Source: Acidobacteriota bacterium
GTDB taxonomy: Bacteria > Acidobacteriota > Vicinamibacteria > Fen-336
Length of the DNA stretch: 49,269 nt
Reading direction: 5' to 3'
Assembly (NCBI GenBank): GCA_022340545.1
Contig: JAJDNV010000098.1
Coordinates: 1-49,269 of the forward strand
The notes beneath the pieces were generated by a model, which searched no databases, was not told the origin of the DNA, and saw only the letters and a program-made list of their open reading frames with translations. This document shows, one piece after another, positions 40,052-47,594 of the stretch; the stretch's first letter is position 1, and every line of letters starts with the position of its first letter. A program made the position numbers and the translations under genes.

Positions 40052-41428
40052 CTACAAGACCGTCCCACGCAGGATCACCACCGACAGCGTCATATAGATC
40101 ACCAGCCCGGACACATCCATCAGGGTGGCCACCATTGGAGAGCTCACGGTCGCGGGATCGAAGCCCAGCCTCTGAAGGACGAGGGGCAACATGGCCCCCA
40201 GCACAACCGCCCAGAGGACGATTCCCAGGATGGCCAGCCCCACAGAGATCGCCACCAGGACGGGATGGGTGGTCGAAGCCACTCCCAGGGAGTACCAGAA
40301 GAGCACGGCCAGGAAGCCGAACAGGCCGAGACCGAGCCCGAGAGCAATCCCGACGAGGAGCTCGCGGTGGACGACGCGCAGCCAGTCTGTGGGCCCCAGC
40401 TCCTGCAGGGCCAGCGCGCGGATGAGGAGGGTCGCGGCCTGGCCGCCGGTATTGCCGCCCGTGGAGATGATCATCGGGATGAAGAGAGCAAGCACGGCCG
40501 CCAGCTGCATCTCGAAGTGTCCGAGGACTGCCACCGTCACCATCTGTCCGAGAAACAGGAGCAGTAGCCAGGGCCCCCGTTTCAGCACCATGTCGATGAC
40601 GCTGGCCCGCATGTAGGGCTCTTCGAGAGCATCCATGCCGGCCAGCTTCTGGATGTCCTCGGTGGCCTCTTCCTCCGCGACGTCGGCCACGTCGTCGGCA
40701 GTCACGATCCCCACCAGGACACCCTGGCTGTCCACGACCGGCAGCGCGAAGCGGTCGTAGCGCGCGATCTGGCGCACGGCCTCCTCGCGGTCGTCGAAGG
40801 CGGAAAGCGTCTCGAAGCGGTGGTCCATCACCGACTCCACCGTCTCGTCCGGGTCGGCCAGGAGGATCTTGCGGATGCGTATGTCGTCGATGAGCCGGCC
40901 CACCGAGTCGGTGACGTAGACGTAGGAGATCGTCTCGGCGTCGCTGCCGAACCGACGAATCTGCCGGAGAACCCGTCCAATCGTCCAGTCGGGCTTCACG
41001 CGAACGTAGTCGGGCGTCATCAGCCGTCCCACGCTCTCGGGCGGGTAGCCCAGGATCGCCTGGGTCTCCCGGCGATCGGCAGGCTTGAGGGCGGCCAGGA
41101 GCCGGCGGGCGACCTTCGGGGGCAGCTCGTCGAGGAGCGCGGCCCGGTCGTCGGGATCCATGGCCTCCACGATGGGCTGGGCGCTGGCCCCGAGCTCCTC
41201 GATCAAATGCTTCTGGCGGTCGGGCTCGAGTTCGGAGAATGCGTCGCCTGCGTGTTCACGCGGCAGCAGGCGGAAGGCCAGGGCCGCCTGCTCGGGCTCC
41301 AGAAGCGACAGAGTGTCGGCCACGTCGGCGGGTGCCACGTCGCGCAGCGTGGCGCGGACGTCCCAGAACCTTCGCTGGCCGATCAGGTCCTGCAGCAGCT
41401 CTTTCAGATGCTCGGCAGCCTCGTTCAT
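40052..41428 (-). CDS. mgtE: Mg2+ transporter MgtE
   Basis: 458 residues: N-terminal superhelical domain (about 1-130), two CBS domains (about 135-255) and five C-terminal helices (about 285-458) with the pore signature FIPMIISTGGNTGGQAATLLIRALAL. The cytosolic domains act as an Mg2+-sensing gate. It lies 232 bp downstream of the diadenylate-cyclase gene on the same strand, suggesting linked transcription. Confidence 0.94.
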   Translation of the reverse strand: MNEAAEHLKELLQDLIGQRRFWDVRATLRDVAPADVADTLSLLEPEQAALAFRLLPREHAGDAFSELEPDRQKHLIEELGASAQPIVEAMDPDDRAALLDELPPKVARRLLAALKPADRRETQAILGYPPESVGRLMTPDYVRVKPDWTIGRVLRQIRRFGSDAETISYVYVTDSVGRLIDDIRIRKILLADPDETVESVMDHRFETLSAFDDREEAVRQIARYDRFALPVVDSQGVLVGIVTADDVADVAEEEATEDIQKLAGMDALEEPYMRASVIDMVLKRGPWLLLLFLGQMVTVAVLGHFEMQLAAVLALFIPMIISTGGNTGGQAATLLIRALALQELGPTDWLRVVHRELLVGIALGLGLGLFGFLAVLFWYSLGVASTTHPVLVAISVGLAILGIVLWAVVLGAMLPLVLQRLGFDPATVSSPMVATLMDVSGLVIYMTLSVVILRGTVL

Positions 41429-41660
41429 GTGTCACATCTCGGGCTCTCAGTCCTGCGGACGCCGGGGCCCGCGTCGCAAGGCCGCGAGCCCCCATGTGAG
41501 CTCACCCCCGGTCAACACAGTATGCACGCCCCGAGCCGCGTCGCCCAGGGGCGTCCTGCCGCCGGGGCGGGTCGGCGGGTTTGAGCAGGCGCTGCACAAG
41601 CGCCTGGTCGTCCTCGTCGCTCACGTGTCCCGAGCGGAGGCACCCGAGAGGTCGCACGCT
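41429..41660 (-). promoter_or_regulatory. Structured 232-bp leader upstream of mgtE
   Basis: Gene-free. Two stable hairpins stand out: an 8-bp stem with 5-nt loop at 41586-41606 (CAGGCGCT/AGCGCCTG) and a 7-bp stem ACGCCCC/GGGGCGT at 41526-41554 with a 15-nt loop. I do not recognise the M-box core or another riboswitch. The region could end cdaA transcription, host the mgtE promoter, or be a diverged RNA sensor. Confidence 0.35.
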
Positions 41661-42887
41661 TCAGGGGTCATCGGCTGGCGACGGGGCCGGCGGCGAGTGA
41701 GCCTCCAGGTCGAGCACGACCTTGCCCGGGTCGACGGCGGTGACCGTGACGCCTGGAGGCGCGTCCACGTCCTGGCGCGTCACCTCGAACGACCGTCGAC
41801 CGAGCTGGGCCAGCAGCGCGTCGACGCTCACCCTGAGGTCGCTGGGCTCGAGGAGGAACAGGCGTCGTCGCACTCCGGAAACGTGAACGTGCACCACGCC
41901 CGGGGTCGTCGAGTGCAGGACGTAGCCTGCGGGGACGTTCGTCACCTCCACCGGGACGCTCAGAGAGACTTCGTCCACCTCGGAGCCGAGCACCACGAGC
42001 GCCCAAAGGGTGAGGGCGAGGGCGAGAGCCACGCCCCATTCGCCGGCGCGCTGGCCTGCCTCCCGCAGGGAAAACCGCCGTTCGACCGACCCCGTGCGGG
42101 TTCCCTCGCTGAAGCGAGCGATGCGGGCGCGAAGCACGTCGGCCTGAGGCACGACGTCGAGCGTCCCCCCCTCGGCGACGCTGACGAGCCCCCGCTCCTC
42201 GGAGACGACGATGACGAGGGCGTCGCAGCGCTCGGCGAGGCCGAGAGCGGCCGCGTGCCGAGTGCCCCTCGAGCTCAGCTCCGCGAAGTTGGCCGAGAGC
42301 GGCAGATGGACGCCGAAGCGCCGGACCCGCTCGGCGTCGATGACGATGGCTCCGTCGTGTCCGGGCGAGTGTGGGTCGAAGAGACTCAGAAGGAGCACGT
42401 CGGAGACCGCCCCATCGAGGGGAACGCCTCCCTCCAGGTGGCGGTCGAGTGGGTCCCGTCCCGGCAGCACGATCAAGGCGCCGTTCCGGGCGCCGGCGAG
42501 GGCGAAGCTCGCGCGCACGACGGACTCGATGGCCGAGTCCCCCGGATGGCCGCTCTGGCGTCCAAGCCCCGACACTGCGAGCCTCTCGAAGAAGCGCTTC
42601 AGGTCGTCCTGGAACGCGAGGAGAACAACGACTACCGAGGTGAGGAACAGCCCCCGGAAGAACAGGGCGGTGAGGGGGAGGTTCAGCAATCGGGCGGCGA
42701 GATCGACGAGGCCAATGAACAGCACCCCGACGAGAGCCAGCCGTGCGCGTGCACCCCGCAGGGCCCGAAGCAGCAGGAAGAGGGCTACGGTGACGACCGC
42801 GACGTCGACGATCTCGTCGATGAGAACAGGCAGCCAGGAAGGCATGAAAGATGCACCGCGCCGTGAGCGCTCGTCGGTCGCGCTCAC
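41661..42887 (-). CDS. cdaA: Diadenylate cyclase CdaA fused to a YbbR (CdaR-like) domain
   Basis: 408 residues. Three N-terminal helices (about 20-95, ending in LAFQDDLKRFFERL) lead to a DAC domain (about 110-250) with D178-G-A (HDGAIVID) and GTRHAAALG. The usual RHR motif reads R210-H211-A212. A fourth membrane helix (284-301) is followed by a YbbR domain (about 303-395), normally supplied by separate CdaR, the regulator of CdaA. The product, c-di-AMP, controls K+ and Mg2+ uptake in other bacteria. The GTG start has GGGGGTGAGG upstream. Confidence 0.88.
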   Translation of the reverse strand: MSATDERSRRGASFMPSWLPVLIDEIVDVAVVTVALFLLLRALRGARARLALVGVLFIGLVDLAARLLNLPLTALFFRGLFLTSVVVVLLAFQDDLKRFFERLAVSGLGRQSGHPGDSAIESVVRASFALAGARNGALIVLPGRDPLDRHLEGGVPLDGAVSDVLLLSLFDPHSPGHDGAIVIDAERVRRFGVHLPLSANFAELSSRGTRHAAALGLAERCDALVIVVSEERGLVSVAEGGTLDVVPQADVLRARIARFSEGTRTGSVERRFSLREAGQRAGEWGVALALALTLWALVVLGSEVDEVSLSVPVEVTNVPAGYVLHSTTPGVVHVHVSGVRRRLFLLEPSDLRVSVDALLAQLGRRSFEVTRQDVDAPPGVTVTAVDPGKVVLDLEAHSPPAPSPADDP

Positions 42888-43054
42888 GCCTCACCCCCAT
42901 AGTACGCCCCTCGGGTTGCCACCGGTTGGAGGGGCCTCCCATTGTCTTCTCCGCCGGATCTCTGGGGTAGGATGGCCGACGCGCCGGGCAGCCAGGTTGT
43001 CCCCGAGCTCGCCTGTCCGGCTCGAAGCGTCAGGCATTCGAGGAAGAGCCGCTG

Positions 43055-44977
43055 ATGACTCCGCGCAGGGAAGAGCTCGCCGCTCGAGCCGAAGGAGGCG
43101 AAGACCCCGCTCCGGGTGGGCGTCGCCTGGCCTTGCTGTGTGTGGCCGCGCTGGGCATCGTGTACGGCGACATCGGGACGAGCCCCCTCTATGCCATCCG
43201 CGAGTGCTTCTACGGTGAGTACGGCATCGAGCCCTCGCGAGCGAACGTCCTCGGAGTGCTGTCGCTCGTGTTCTGGTCCCTCCTGGTCGTCGTCAGCGGC
43301 AAGTACCTGACCTTTATCCTGCGTGCCGACAACCATGGCGAGGGGGGCATCATTGCGTTGCTGGCCCTGGTTCGGCCCGAGAGACGCACCCAGAACCGCC
43401 GGCGGCTCGCCCTCGTGGCCGTGGGGCTGTTCGGCGCCTCGTTGTTGTACGGCGACGGCATGATCACCCCGGCGATCTCGGTGATGAGCGCGGTCGAGGG
43501 TCTGGAGGTGGCAACCCCGGTGTTCGGTCCCTACGTGGTGCCCATCACCGTCGCCATTCTCGCCGGCCTCTTCCTGATCCAGCGGAGGGGCACGGCGCGG
43601 ATCGGAGCCCTCTTCGGTCCCGTCACCCTGATCTGGCTGCTGGTCATCGCCGCTCTCGGCCTGCGCGGGCTGGTCCAGGAGCCAGGGGTGCTGGCCGCCC
43701 TCCATCCCGTCCACGGCCTCGAGTTCCTGTTGCGCAACGGGGGGCGCGGCTACCTCGTCCTCGGCGCGGTCTTCCTTGTGGTCACCGGAACGGAGGCCCT
43801 GTACGCGGACATGGGGCACTTCGGCCGGCGCCCCATCCGTCTCACCTGGTACGTCGTCGTGCTGCCGTCTCTTCTCCTCAGCTACTTCGGTCAGGCCGCC
43901 CTCGTGCTCAGCGATCCCGGAGCGGCACACAATCCCTTCTTCAACCTCGTTCCTCAGTGGGCCCTGTACCCCCTGGTGGGGTTGGCGACGGCGGCGACGA
44001 TCATCGCCTCCCAGGCCGTGATCTCGGGCGCGTTCTCCCTCACTCGCCAGGCGATCCAGCTTGGCTACTGCCCCCGGCTCCAGATCATCCACACCTCGGA
44101 AACGGAGCGGGGGCAGATCTTCGTCCCGGCGGTGAACTGGACTCTCATGCTGGCCACGATCGCCCTGGTTCTCGGCTTCCGCTCCTCGAGCAGGCTGGCC
44201 GCGGCCTACGGCGTGGCGGTGACGACCACGATGCTCATCGCCACCGTGCTCTTCTACGTCGTGGCCCGCGAGAGCTGGCGGTGGCCACGACTCGCCGCCG
44301 CGGCCCCCGCCACCCTGTTCCTGGTCGTGGACCTCTCCTTCTTCGGAGCCAACGTTGTCAAGATCGCCCACGGAGCCTGGTTTCCGCTGGCCATCGGACT
44401 GGCTGTCTTCACCCTCCTCATGACCTGGAAGCGGGGACGGGAGCTGCTGGCACAGCGGTTCCGTGCGAAGGGGCTCTCCTTCGAGCGCTTCCTCGAGAAG
44501 ATCGAGGAAGATGCGCCTGTGCGTGTCCCGGGGCGGGCGGTGTTCATGACCGGCAACCCCGGCCTGGTGCCCCCTGCGCTGCTCCACAACCTCAAGCACA
44601 ACAAGGTCCTGCACGAGGAGGTCGTCGTCCTGACGGTGGTGACGGAGGAGATTCCCTCCGTCCCCAGCGGCGAGCGGGTCGAGGTGGAAGCCCTCGGCAA
44701 TGGCTTCCACCGGATCAGCGCCCGCTACGGCTTCATGCAGGACCCGAGCGTTCCCCACATCCTGGCCGCGGCCAGGAGCAAGGGGCTCGAGCTGACGGTT
44801 GCCGAGACCAGTTTCTTCCTCGGCCGGGAGCGGTTTCTGACCGCGAGAAAGGGTGGCCTGCCGCTCTGGCGCGAGAAGCTCTTCGCCTTCATGTCGCGAA
44901 ACGCCACGGGCGCAACGACCTTCTTTCGCATTCCTCCAGGCCAGGTCGTCGAGATCGGTGAGCAGATACCGCTTTGA
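43055..44977 (+). CDS. kup: Low-affinity K+ uptake protein Kup
   Basis: 640 residues; KUP/HAK K+:H+ symporter with about 12 helices and a C-terminal cytosolic domain of roughly 180 residues. Signature GIVYGDIGTSPLYAIRECF and GASLLYGDGMITPAISVMSA. Divergent from the cdaA fusion across 167 bp; c-di-AMP is known to bind and inhibit Kup-type transporters in firmicutes, so a functional link is plausible. Confidence 0.95.
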   Translation: MTPRREELAARAEGGEDPAPGGRRLALLCVAALGIVYGDIGTSPLYAIRECFYGEYGIEPSRANVLGVLSLVFWSLLVVVSGKYLTFILRADNHGEGGIIALLALVRPERRTQNRRRLALVAVGLFGASLLYGDGMITPAISVMSAVEGLEVATPVFGPYVVPITVAILAGLFLIQRRGTARIGALFGPVTLIWLLVIAALGLRGLVQEPGVLAALHPVHGLEFLLRNGGRGYLVLGAVFLVVTGTEALYADMGHFGRRPIRLTWYVVVLPSLLLSYFGQAALVLSDPGAAHNPFFNLVPQWALYPLVGLATAATIIASQAVISGAFSLTRQAIQLGYCPRLQIIHTSETERGQIFVPAVNWTLMLATIALVLGFRSSSRLAAAYGVAVTTTMLIATVLFYVVARESWRWPRLAAAAPATLFLVVDLSFFGANVVKIAHGAWFPLAIGLAVFTLLMTWKRGRELLAQRFRAKGLSFERFLEKIEEDAPVRVPGRAVFMTGNPGLVPPALLHNLKHNKVLHEEVVVLTVVTEEIPSVPSGERVEVEALGNGFHRISARYGFMQDPSVPHILAAARSKGLELTVAETSFFLGRERFLTARKGGLPLWREKLFAFMSRNATGATTFFRIPPGQVVEIGEQIPL

Positions 44978-45000
44978 GATCCCTCCGTGACCTGGAATCG

Positions 45001-45115
45001 GCAGCGCTCGTGGCGCTGCTCGAGACGGGAGCGGCCATCGCAACCGGCGGGGGACAGGGACTCGTGCTCGCCAGGCCCCGATGGGACAGCCCGTCGATCG
45101 GGCAATCGCCGTCCC
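45001..45115. terminator. Hairpins between convergent kup and the lipoprotein gene
   Basis: GCAGCGC-TCGTG-GCGCTGC (45001-45019) is a perfect 7-bp stem just after kup. GCCCG-TCGAT-CGGGC (45089-45103) lies nearer the minus-strand gene, enclosed by a GGGAC/GTCCC pair (45083-45087 with 45111-45115). Each is well placed to end one of the two convergent transcripts. No T-tracts. Confidence 0.45.
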
Positions 45116-45137
45116 GCGAGCCCCTCACCGAAGCGGG

Positions 45138-45506
45138 TCAGGGCGGCGTTGTCGTCGATTCTCCCGGCCCGGCGCTCCGCATCCTCTCCCTCTCCGCGAC
45201 GACACGCTGGGCCTCCGTCAGCACCTCGTCCGCGGTCATTCCGTTCAGCGGCTCGAGCACTCGGGCCCCGAACTCCCGTGGTCCGTCCGCCATCTCGCGA
45301 CCGACGTCCCCGTCGAGACCGCTGCTGAGCAGGGTCGCCAGCGCTTCGTCGAAGGCGGGGCGCAACGTCTCGGGCAGAGACGCGCGCACCTCTTTCAAGG
45401 AGGCAGCCGCGCTCTCTTCCGACGCCGTGTCGATGCGTGGAGGCCCGCCACACCCGAACGACCATGTGGCGAGACACAAGCCGACCGCCGACGACAGCTT
45501 CGTCAT
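45138..45506 (-). CDS. DUF6694-like lipoprotein
   Basis: 122 residues. Signal peptide with a lipobox-like FGC (about C19, followed by GGPPRIDTASEE), then a helical body (SLKEVRASLPETLRPAFDEAL ... LNGMTADEVLTEAQRVVAER). The pattern resembles the small DUF6694 lipoproteins of proteobacteria; function unknown. On the same strand as, but 204 bp after, the LytS-type kinase gene; that gap holds nothing I recognise. Confidence 0.7.
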   Translation of the reverse strand: MTKLSSAVGLCLATWSFGCGGPPRIDTASEESAAASLKEVRASLPETLRPAFDEALATLLSSGLDGDVGREMADGPREFGARVLEPLNGMTADEVLTEAQRVVAERERMRSAGPGESTTTPP

Positions 45507-45710
45507 CGATCACCCCCATGGCCGCGCGTCGGCGCGGCGAAAAGCGCCTCCTCCCGGGCCGGTCCTTGGCCCGAGGCGCGGAAGCTCCTGGTATCGAGCC
45601 TACATCGACCCGTCCCGGAACTGACAGCGAGTCCGCCGGATGGCCTGACGCGTGCCGCCGGGCAGGCCGGGTCGCCCGGGCCCGCGCGACAGCCTGCGCG
45701 AGAGCGGCCC

Positions 45711-46766
45711 TCAGTCCAAGCAGGGCAGCCGCAGCTCGACCCGGAACGAGTCCTTCTCCGGCCGAACGCGCATGTCCGCTTCGCCGCGATAGAGCGCGGC
45801 CAGGCGGCGACGGACGTTCTGGAGACCGATGCCAGCGCCCTTCGGATCAGCTGAGTCGGGGTCGCGCGGGTTCTCGACCACGACCAGGAGCCGGTCGCCA
45901 CGTTGCTGGGCCTCGATGCGGACACTGCCTCCGTCGAGCATCTGGGCGATCCCGTGCGTGACCGCGTTCTCGACGAGGGGTTGGAGGACGAGGGGTGGCA
46001 CGGTGCAGTGTCGCGTCCGCTCGTCCGCCCGGATCTCGGAAGAGAGCCGGTCCCCGAAGCGGACCTTCTCGATCGAAAGGAGGGCCTCGGCGAGATCCAG
46101 CTCCTCGGCCAGCGGGATGCGCTCGCGTGACCCCAGCGTGAGGCTGCGCCGGAGGAAATCGCCGAGCCGGACGCACAACCGCCGCGCCTCCTCCGGCCGA
46201 GCTGCGATCAGGGCGTTGATCGAGTTGAGGCTGTTGAAGAGGAAATGGGGGTGGATCTGGGCCCGCAGTGTCCGGAGCTCCGCCTCCCGTGAGGCGATCT
46301 CGAGCTCGAGGGCACGACGCTCGGCCTCCTGCGACGCCTCGAGCGCCCCCAGGAGATAGTGAAAGGCCGCGGCGAGAAGGTAGAACGCCACCCCGAGGCC
46401 GAGCAGGAGGGGGGCGGCTTCGGTCTGCTTCGCCGCGAGGCCCGGGAACGTCTCGTACCGGTCGAAGAGGAGAGCCCAGCCGCGGCTGGCGATCAGCCAG
46501 ATGACCGCCGAGATGACCGCGGCGACGAGCTGTGTCCCGATGGCCCGGAGAAGATGCGAGAGCTTGAGTGGGGCGGCGCGGCAGACCCAGAACGATCCGA
46601 GGCCCACGAAGCCGTAGAGGACGGCGAGCGGCAGGGCGAACACAACCGCCTCCAGCCAGCCGAAGGACGCGGCATTGACGAGGAGCGCCGCGAGGAGACC
46701 CCCGAGCAGCGCCCACGCGGCCAGGTATGCCCCGAGGACGCGCCACTCCGCCAGGATCGGGTGCAT
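45711..46766 (-). CDS. LytS/YehU-type sensor histidine kinase
   Basis: 351 residues. Four or five N-terminal helices (about 10-140), a short coiled coil, then the His_kinase domain with LRAQIHPHFLFNSLNSINAL (H172 as likely phospho-acceptor), PLVENAVTHG and GAGIGLQNVRRRL. Such kinases signal to LytTR-type regulators; the REC-LytTR fusion encoded 0.8 kb away on the other strand is the obvious partner. It starts 20 bp after the LiaF-like gene. Confidence 0.92.
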   Translation of the reverse strand: MHPILAEWRVLGAYLAAWALLGGLLAALLVNAASFGWLEAVVFALPLAVLYGFVGLGSFWVCRAAPLKLSHLLRAIGTQLVAAVISAVIWLIASRGWALLFDRYETFPGLAAKQTEAAPLLLGLGVAFYLLAAAFHYLLGALEASQEAERRALELEIASREAELRTLRAQIHPHFLFNSLNSINALIAARPEEARRLCVRLGDFLRRSLTLGSRERIPLAEELDLAEALLSIEKVRFGDRLSSEIRADERTRHCTVPPLVLQPLVENAVTHGIAQMLDGGSVRIEAQQRGDRLLVVVENPRDPDSADPKGAGIGLQNVRRRLAALYRGEADMRVRPEKDSFRVELRLPCLD

Positions 46767-46786
46767 GGGCTAGCCCCGTTCCCGCA

Positions 46787-47470
46787 CTAGTTCTTGACCT
46801 CGGCGCCTCCCATGATCACCGTCCCGGTCAGAATCAGACGCTGCGTGCTGCCGGGTGCTCCAAGCGTCTTGTCCTCGATGCCGCCGAGGAACGCGTTGAT
46901 CCGGTTGTCGACCTCCCACTCCTCGGGGACCCGGAGGGCAACACCGCCCCAGAAGGCGAAGACATCGAGCACCGCCCCCTCCGGGCCGATCGTGGCCTTT
47001 CGCAGGTCCACGTCGCATCCGCCCATGACCGCCAGGGCCTGGCCGCCCTGAAAATCGGGGGAGGCGTTCACGGTCTTGCTCCCTCCGAGGATCGCCGTCA
47101 CGTTGACGCCCGACCTGGGATCGGCCCGCTGCGGCGGGGGCCGCAGCGCCCGCCAGGCGATGCTCCCGCCGGCCAGCAGGAGGACAAGGGCCAGCAGCCG
47201 CTGGAAGTTCATGTGACCGGAGGTGAAGGCGAGGAGGAAGACGCCGAGGAGAATGAACGCCAGCCCCCCTGATCGCTGTCCCGGCGGCGACATGAGCTTG
47301 AGGATGCCGAGGATCACGAAGGCCAACGGCCAGAAGCGGAAGAACGGGCTGGAGTCCACGAGGCCGAGGTTGTCGAGGGCCAGGAGCAGCCCCGCCGTCA
47401 TGATGGTCAGCCCCAGGATGAGGCGGGGGCCGATCCCGGGGTGTGGCGGTCGTCTGTCCTCGCCGTTCAT
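46787..47470 (-). CDS. LiaF-like membrane protein (DUF5668 / DUF2154 type)
   Basis: 227 residues. Four short helices in the first ~115 residues (LILGLTIMTAGLLLALDNLG ... FWPLAFVILGILKL) and a C-terminal beta-rich domain (about 125-227, AILGGSKTVNASPDFQGGQ ... FAFWGGVALRVPEEWEV) typical of cell-wall stress proteins such as LiaF. I start at the ATG at 47470 with GGAGGAAGAG just upstream; six extra in-frame codons precede it. It is upstream of the LytS-type kinase, so it may tune envelope sensing. Confidence 0.82.
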   Translation of the reverse strand: MNGEDRRPPHPGIGPRLILGLTIMTAGLLLALDNLGLVDSSPFFRFWPLAFVILGILKLMSPPGQRSGGLAFILLGVFLLAFTSGHMNFQRLLALVLLLAGGSIAWRALRPPPQRADPRSGVNVTAILGGSKTVNASPDFQGGQALAVMGGCDVDLRKATIGPEGAVLDVFAFWGGVALRVPEEWEVDNRINAFLGGIEDKTLGAPGSTQRLILTGTVIMGGAEVKN

Positions 47471-47507
47471 CTCTCTTCCTCCATCCATAACTTACGGCAG
47501 GACAGAC

Positions 47508-47519
47508 GGTTCCGGAACC
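47508..47519. promoter_or_regulatory. 12-bp perfect palindrome in a divergent promoter region
   Basis: GGTTCCGGAACC lies in the 124-bp gap between the LiaF-like gene (-) and the kinase-REC-LytTR gene (+). It is a candidate operator. LytTR proteins usually bind spaced direct repeats, so a different dimeric regulator is possible. Confidence 0.4.
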
Positions 47520-47570
47520 CGGGAATCGGTGAAGCCACGGCCCTCGCCGGCGGATGACGGCCAGCTGACC

Positions 47571-47576
47571 TACAAT
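47571..47576 (+). promoter_or_regulatory. Candidate -10 element for the kinase-REC-LytTR gene
   Basis: TACAAT matches five of six -10 consensus bases. It would start transcription about 12 nt before the ATG. No good -35 box is spaced 16-18 nt upstream, so an activator may be needed. Confidence 0.3.
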
Positions 47577-47594
47577 CCGCGCGGGGTGCCCGGA

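Noticed and set aside
41429-41660. M-box Mg2+ riboswitch upstream of mgtE
   Set aside because: The conserved core elements could not be found on the minus strand; only unassigned hairpins are visible.
42884-45043. 719-codon open frame antisense to kup
   Set aside because: Kup has full family motifs on the + strand; the antisense frame is low-complexity (His, Gln, Gly, Asp rich) and arises from GC bias.
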